In this document: positions 58,733 to 64,000 of the stretch, piece by piece
Position numbering within the stretch: position 1 is the first letter of the stretch
Layout: each line of letters begins with the position of its first letter
NCBI GenBank assembly: GCA_002221725.1
Contig: NJFT01000031.1
Coordinates: forward strand, 124,001-188,000
DNA length: 64,000 nt
From: Scedosporium boydii
Lineage: Eukaryota; Ascomycota; Sordariomycetes; Microascales; Microascaceae
Direction of reading: 5' to 3'
Notes under the pieces: generated by a model
Told to the model about the DNA's origin: nothing
The model's database searches: none
The model's input: the letters and a program-made list of their open reading frames with translations, nothing else
Position numbers and translations under genes: made by a program

Positions 58733-60343
58733 ATGCAAGCTATGCAACGTGTTAGGAGGCAACCTAACAAGGAGAGACTTGTACGGTATCTCGACTGCTC
58801 TACCAATTTGCCGTCCATAGGTTAGTTGACCAAGTTAGCATGACCTACTCGAGGGTGGAACTAACTACGTCGAGCAGAAAAGGGGCTATCGAAGTTCTGC
58901 GATAAGGATCTGTCTTCTCACTACTGCCGCTCGCATGAGCGCATTGTTCGAGGTCGGCCATTGGGGTTCTAATATTTCATGATACACGTTAAGACTGGAA
59001 GGACATAAAAATGAAGAGCCCGATACTGAAGCCACCAGAGGTAGATGCGAGGACTAGACATGAAGTATTTTACCAATCAATTCGTTAGCCACTAGCAAGA
59101 TATCTCGTATGTGCGTGTTCCTCTTTCCAACGCCGGGGCTGGGCTTTCTTGTAGAGAACTGGTCAGTGGTGTATGCGAGAGGGAAACTGGTGTTGACATC
59201 TCCTTCCAGGTGTCACATCATCATGGTAAAGGGCTTAAACTTTCACTAAAAGAGGATCATTGACGCCGCTAGTCGACACGCCCAGGAATGTCTCAATAGT
59301 TTAGAGCGCTAGTTGAGTATCAATTCAATACTACGCCCACTCTGGTCAACTCTAACCCGTTTTGTCAATGCTCTTGTAATAATTTTAGATACAGCGCAAT
59401 ATGCCAGCGGGAGGACAACCACATCCTCGTAGTTGGTCTTAATTGCGGGGCGTAAGGTTGTTGATGAGAATAGGTAAATGTCATCCCAGCTCGTTTCTCC
59501 CATCCTCAACGTCGCAAGACATGATGGCCAACCATGCGGATACAGAACTCGCAGGCAGCTGGAGGGATTCCGAAAGTTAAGCTCATTAGCCAAGAGCGTC
59601 CGAGGTGGTGCCGTCTAGGACTTGACGGGATTGGAGGGACACGCCACGTCGGTCAAACACCATTATCGTGTCCACAAAAGGGGGTCAAACACATGCCGAA
59701 ACCAGGGTTGAGTCATGATCATGCCTGGCACCGTTCTAACTTTGCTCGCTCCCAGAGTTCGATGGCAAATGGTAAAATTCGGTTGTTTTGGGCGGGATGA
59801 CCGAAATGCCCATGGACAGAAGGCGCAACATTTTTTAAGATGCCATGCTGGTGAAAGCGTACTCCACTACTTTCGTACGCGGTATTTCGCCGTCTACTAA
59901 GCCGCATGGCTGTGGCCAAGTTGATGGCGACATCCAGTGGAGCACACATTCATATGCCAAGAACTTTAGAGGATCTCAACAAGTGAGCGCTAAACTGGAT
60001 TAAGGTGCTTGGAAGCGATGAAGCCCACAGTCTACGAAGTACAGGAAGTCGCCAACACTCACGAAGAAGTGGCCAGGACATAAGCTTGAGAAAAACTTCC
60101 GGTCTAGACTAGTTAGTGCCTAGCCTTATAGGGATCGCCACGGACTCTAGATCTCGAAATGGTAACGCCTCCGGAGTCTCGATCCATAACGACCTGGACG
60201 ATGACGACGTCAGCCCCCTGCAACAGATGACTTTTTAACCCCTTAGAGACCATGTCCTCCAACACCTTGATTTTCACTCCAAGCTTTATTTTAGTTTGAT
60301 CTATCTCCTCTAAAGTCGGATTCATCGTCCTTCGTTTCACCCA
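58733..60343. other. Intergenic region, no gene seen
   Basis: 1.6 kb of short random frames on both strands. Promoter of the next gene at the right end. Confidence 0.5.
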
Positions 60344-62350
60344 ATGGCGGTGTCCCCGGTGGGCAGTACGGAGAAGCCAACGGCATCCGCGGGATCTGGT
60401 AAATATGATGCTAAACTTCGATCCCTTGAGATATCGATCATGCCATCTAACTCATATTTCGTAGGCATCGCACAACCACCAGCTCAATATCCCGATGCCA
60501 ATGTCGACGATAATGCATCTTCTCGTCCATCAACGAGACTAATGCTAAACAGGTACCCTAAAGGCCTCGCGGCCCCCAGAACCCGACGCCGCATCGTCCT
60601 CCTCCGATCGCTCTTCCGCTGGATAATCACCCTAGCCATCATAGCCTCGGTTTACACCGTCCTCGCGGCGTATTCAGACCGCCCAGTCCTTTCGAAGGCA
60701 GCGAAACGTTATTTTAATGCATTCATGACGGCCCTACTCATTCTCCTCGCCCTTAATGTTATGAGCGCCCTGAACGAAAGTGCAAGGAACTGTCGATGGT
60801 GGATTTTGAGCCGTCGATATCGTCCCACACATGAAGTATGTAGCTGAAATGTGTAGCCGCATTCGCCAAGGAAGAAGAAGAAAGGGGGATATTAACCAGC
60901 GAGAGTTAGGTGGAGGCGATATTTAGCGGCGATAGCATGCGCCACTTGATCAAGTTGATGGTAGGATCACGACGGGCATCCACAATCCTGGTTGTCCTAA
61001 TATGGCTACTGCTGAATATTGTACGTGGGAAGCCGAAAAACGCCATTTGAGTGTCGAGAACTAACCCGTCATCACTACCACCACCCTACAGGGTTCACAA
61101 ATAGGGTTTGCCTCAGTGAGTTTAACATACTCTCTGGAAAGCAACTGGCAGACTTCACGCTTGGTACCCGGCAATGTTGCGCTGCCTTTAATGACCAACA
61201 TCACAACCGAGGAACTGGTTAAATCGGCAGACAGTTGGGCCGAAGGCCAGCGGTACGCTGCTAACACGTCAGTACCAAGAGGCGACCGAACCCAGATCTT
61301 CGTTGAGGCGTTGGAAGTTGACTATTTCACAGGTACGGGTTGATGTCGCAAGCGCTTAGAACTAGGGGTATGGACGAGCTTCCAGTACAGGGCGATCTTT
61401 GGTATGCTGGAGATCCGACGATATTCTGCCGCGATACGGACGCCCTGTGCCTATACGTATTCCACGAGACCTCTCCACAATCACTCGAAGACCGCGATTA
61501 TCTTCCAGTCAAAGCCTCGACCTCGCGGAGTATTAATGCGACATCGGTGTGTAAGAGTTGGCCAGTTATCGAAGGAGGGAACGGCACGGTTTCGAATATC
61601 ACCATTCGAGGGGAATTTGGAAATACGAATGTCACCGTCCCTATCCCCGGCAGAACAGACAGGACAATCTTCATGACCGATCCAAGCAAAGTTTGCGGAG
61701 AAGGCTGCAGCATAATCACGATATTCGAATCATCGGGAGATTCGCCGTGGTTTTACACATGCCGTGTCACGGTGAACCCCGTGGCTAATGCTACCCGACC
61801 TATAGAAGAGGTAAGCCTCGACTTGAGAGATCTCGCATCAGCTAGCATTGCGCTTCGAGGTTTCACGGACCCGACTACGATAGATGGCACCGACGTTCTG
61901 CACGCCGTTTACCCAGCCGAGACTTACATTGGATTCCCTCGCAAGGGATCTACCGCAGACATGGCTCGCCTACTGTCACAATTTTCAATCGGCGTTATTG
62001 CCGTCACGGCTGAATCAAACGACATGGAGACTGTTCCCGGTAACGAGCCCAAAATCGGCACGAATCTCAACATCGAGCACTGGCGCTTGATAAATCTGAT
62101 TTTCATCCTCACTGCGGCCATCCAGCTGTTGCTTGGCCTTGCCAATCTGTTCTTTGCGCACAAGGTTGTCATCCCCGACAGTGGACTTGTTGACGAGGCC
62201 AGGATTTTGCGTGCCATGATGAAGGAGGAGAATTTGCAATCCGTGTCTTGCATGCGGGAGAGGAAGAAGGAGAAAGATACATCCCAATGGATATACCGAA
62301 ATCAGCACATGGGTGGCGGGGTCTATGACCTGTATTTCGAGGAGCGGTAG
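60344..62350 (+). CDS. Four-TM membrane protein with large glycosylated loop, unknown function
   Basis: Exons 60344..60398, 60465..60835, 60910..61020, 61092..61252 and 61333..62350 encode 571 residues. TM segments are evident at 'WIITLAIIASVYTVLAAY', 'FMTALLILLALNVMSAL', 'TILVVLIWLLLNIGSQIG' and, near the C-terminus, 'LINLIFILTAAIQLLLGLA'. Between TM3 and TM4 lies a roughly 300-residue loop with many N-x-S/T sites (for example 'NATSVC', 'NGTVSNITI', 'NVTVPI', 'NATRPI') and paired cysteines, so it is extracytoplasmic. The fourth intron (61253-61332) is set by donor CG|GTACGC, a GCTAAC branch and TTCACAG. Only this joins the two halves in frame ('GQRYGLMSQALRTRGMDE'). This architecture recurs in many filamentous-fungal hypothetical proteins. 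Role unknown. Confidence 0.75.
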
Positions 62351-64000
62351 ATGCATCTAAAGCGAGTGGGTAATTTTTGTACTATAACGAGCAGGTGTCT
62401 GACCTGCTTGGTGTCGAGTGTTTCGAGATTCTTCGTCCATATCCCTTTTTCAATTTCTATAGACTTTAACTTGCCAATCCCACCGCGACGTATTGCCTAG
62501 TACGTTCTCAGCCTCCTAATCCTCTTAAATATTATCTACGGAGAATTTGTGTCGTGTTAAGCCGCTACATCGTCCCTGTATTAGCCTCCCATTCTCAGTT
62601 AAGGGCTCCGATGGACAACCCTCGTGTTGCCGACCCGAGCGGGAACGAGATGCAAGTTTACAATGCCGGTCATCGAGGCAGAGACTGTTGACTGACAGGA
62701 GTCCCCGCGGGATATTGGACCCTATAGACCAGGCACCTGTAATCTCTTCTTCTCTCAAAGTCGCAACAAAATTAGCAAATAGGGTTGCGAGCTCTGCTGG
62801 TTAAAGACAAATCTTGCTGTCTCGAAATACGTTCATTGGAGACGTACGATCAATGCGATTGATTCCACTTCATCAACTCGCGTCTGCATTTCGGGTCTAT
62901 TGGGTATACTGGCTCCTCCTGGTCCCTATGCATGCGCCAACGTCGCGTAACCCTCCTTCGATTCAGTTTCAGGCCTTTAGCTTTTGGTCACGGATTTCCT
63001 TTCCATGAAAGGCGATGGATCAGACCCATTCTCGTGATACCGAGTCATACGACATCAGGGATCCCTCGACAACCGCAGTGTTTAGTTAAGCGCCATTTGA
63101 TCCTTCACCCGAACAGGTCGCGAAAATCACATGCATGGCAATCCCAATCCAATGTCAACAACAATTGACGCTAACAGGAATCTATGAACTAGTTTGTTGA
63201 TACAGCCCTTCCACGTGGCTCCCATTCCTCGGGCTTGTCAGCACCATCCATGAAACCGAATGGTGTTGATGATGTTACTGATACGGCACGGCACGCAAGC
63301 TACTCGCCCCATATGGAAAGCCCGAATCGGGTTCTTGATTTGCCCCAAGAAACTGTTCGAGGTCGGGGCGGTCACCTCTCCCACTGGTTCTCATGATAGT
63401 AGTTATTCTGCACACACTGTGACTCTTTGGAGTGTCTTGCCCACCAAGGCCAACACCCTGATACCGCAATGGCCATTTTAAATGGAAATCTAAAGTTCCC
63501 TGTCTGAATGCTCAGCTCGTGACCCAAGCCTACTGGACAAACCGTCTCGCTTTCCAAAGCTATACAACAACAAGAGAACAACTCTTGCACATGAATGGCG
63601 CACTGTCTGAAAATTACCAAGCTCACAAGGAAGAGATCCGTGAGATATCGTATCCAGTATTCTGTGTATTAACATGTGACGTAGTCTCAGTCTCAAGAAT
63701 TTGTCTCCGTAGTTTGTATAGATCCTGAGCGGGAGTGAAATGCCCGCTAGATCCTAAACGGCAGCTGGACTACAAAGATAGCGCTGCAAAACCTGCCTCT
63801 ACATTTCGCTAAACATGGGAGAAGGGAATATATTCTATAATCGCTATTCTTTATTACTCTGCATCTTTAGCGGAGCATTATCCATATCACGGAGCAGGAA
63901 GTAAGTTTCCTTAACTTCTTCTGCGACTCCATATAAGCCCCGAAGGAGCACTTGTTTTCTGTTCCGTCCATGGCAGCCTTCGCGAGACCTGTCTTTCTTC
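62351..64000. other. Right-end stretch, no gene seen
   Basis: Only short frames without codon structure or motifs. A gene beginning beyond the window cannot be excluded. Confidence 0.45.

Noticed and set aside
61253..61332. Frameshift in the four-TM protein gene near 61340
   Set aside because: An 80-base intron with a GTACGC donor, GCTAAC branch and TTCACAG acceptor joins the halves in frame.
1..64000. CRISPR arrays, rRNA and tRNA genes, intact transposase or integrase genes
   Set aside because: None found by eye; no regularly spaced repeats, no tRNA T-loop signatures, and no transposase motifs in any frame.

Overview
The window is nuclear DNA from a filamentous ascomycete (Pezizomycotina). 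Genes carry several short introns of about 50-100 bases with GT(A/G)(A/C)G(T/C) donors, CTAAC-like branch sites and AG acceptors. The gene content is also typical: Zn2Cys6 and C2H2 regulators with fungal middle-homology domains, sugar-porter and allantoate-type MFS carriers, a pisatin-demethylase-like P450, and a NACHT-WD40 receptor relic. I cannot place it to genus. No rRNA, tRNA, CRISPR or intact transposon was seen.

Left part (1-17.4 kb): a small two-exon gene of unknown function, an eight-exon alpha-glucoside-type sugar porter, a Zn2Cys6 regulator, a PhyH-family Fe(II)/2-oxoglutarate dioxygenase, a Gfo/Idh/MocA dehydrogenase, an intracellular GH2 beta-mannosidase and a six-exon P450. Porter, regulator, dehydrogenase and beta-mannosidase could form a manno-oligosaccharide uptake and catabolism neighbourhood (inference). 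A decayed second P450 follows at about 18.2-19.0 kb.

Middle part (19.4-40.5 kb): a C2H2 regulator, a vanillyl-alcohol-oxidase-family flavoprotein, an aryl-alcohol-dehydrogenase-type aldo/keto reductase, a Thi5/Ca3427-like binding protein, and then the most interesting stretch. A broken gene with a HeLo-like helical domain and a C-terminal CaaX box (32177-33159) lies directly downstream, on the same strand, of a broken NACHT-WD40 NLR gene (33462-37811). Their interrupting stops mostly look like C-to-T changes of Gln or Arg codons, as expected from repeat-induced point mutation. This resembles the paired NLR plus cell-death-effector loci of fungi. A secreted type-B carboxylesterase follows. Between these genes are long gene-poor stretches with diverged repeats and one adapter-like sequence.

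Right part (42.2-62.4 kb): a small unknown protein, an allantoate-type MFS carrier, an aquaglyceroporin, a 1944-residue CCCH / SF1-helicase / NFX1-zinc-finger protein (ZNFX1/Hrr1 type), an F-box protein whose gene appears to use a GC-AG intron, and a four-TM glycosylated membrane protein. The last 1.6 kb shows no convincing gene.

All exon boundaries were derived by hand from splice consensus and reading-frame continuity. Functions rest on recognised motifs, not on database searches.
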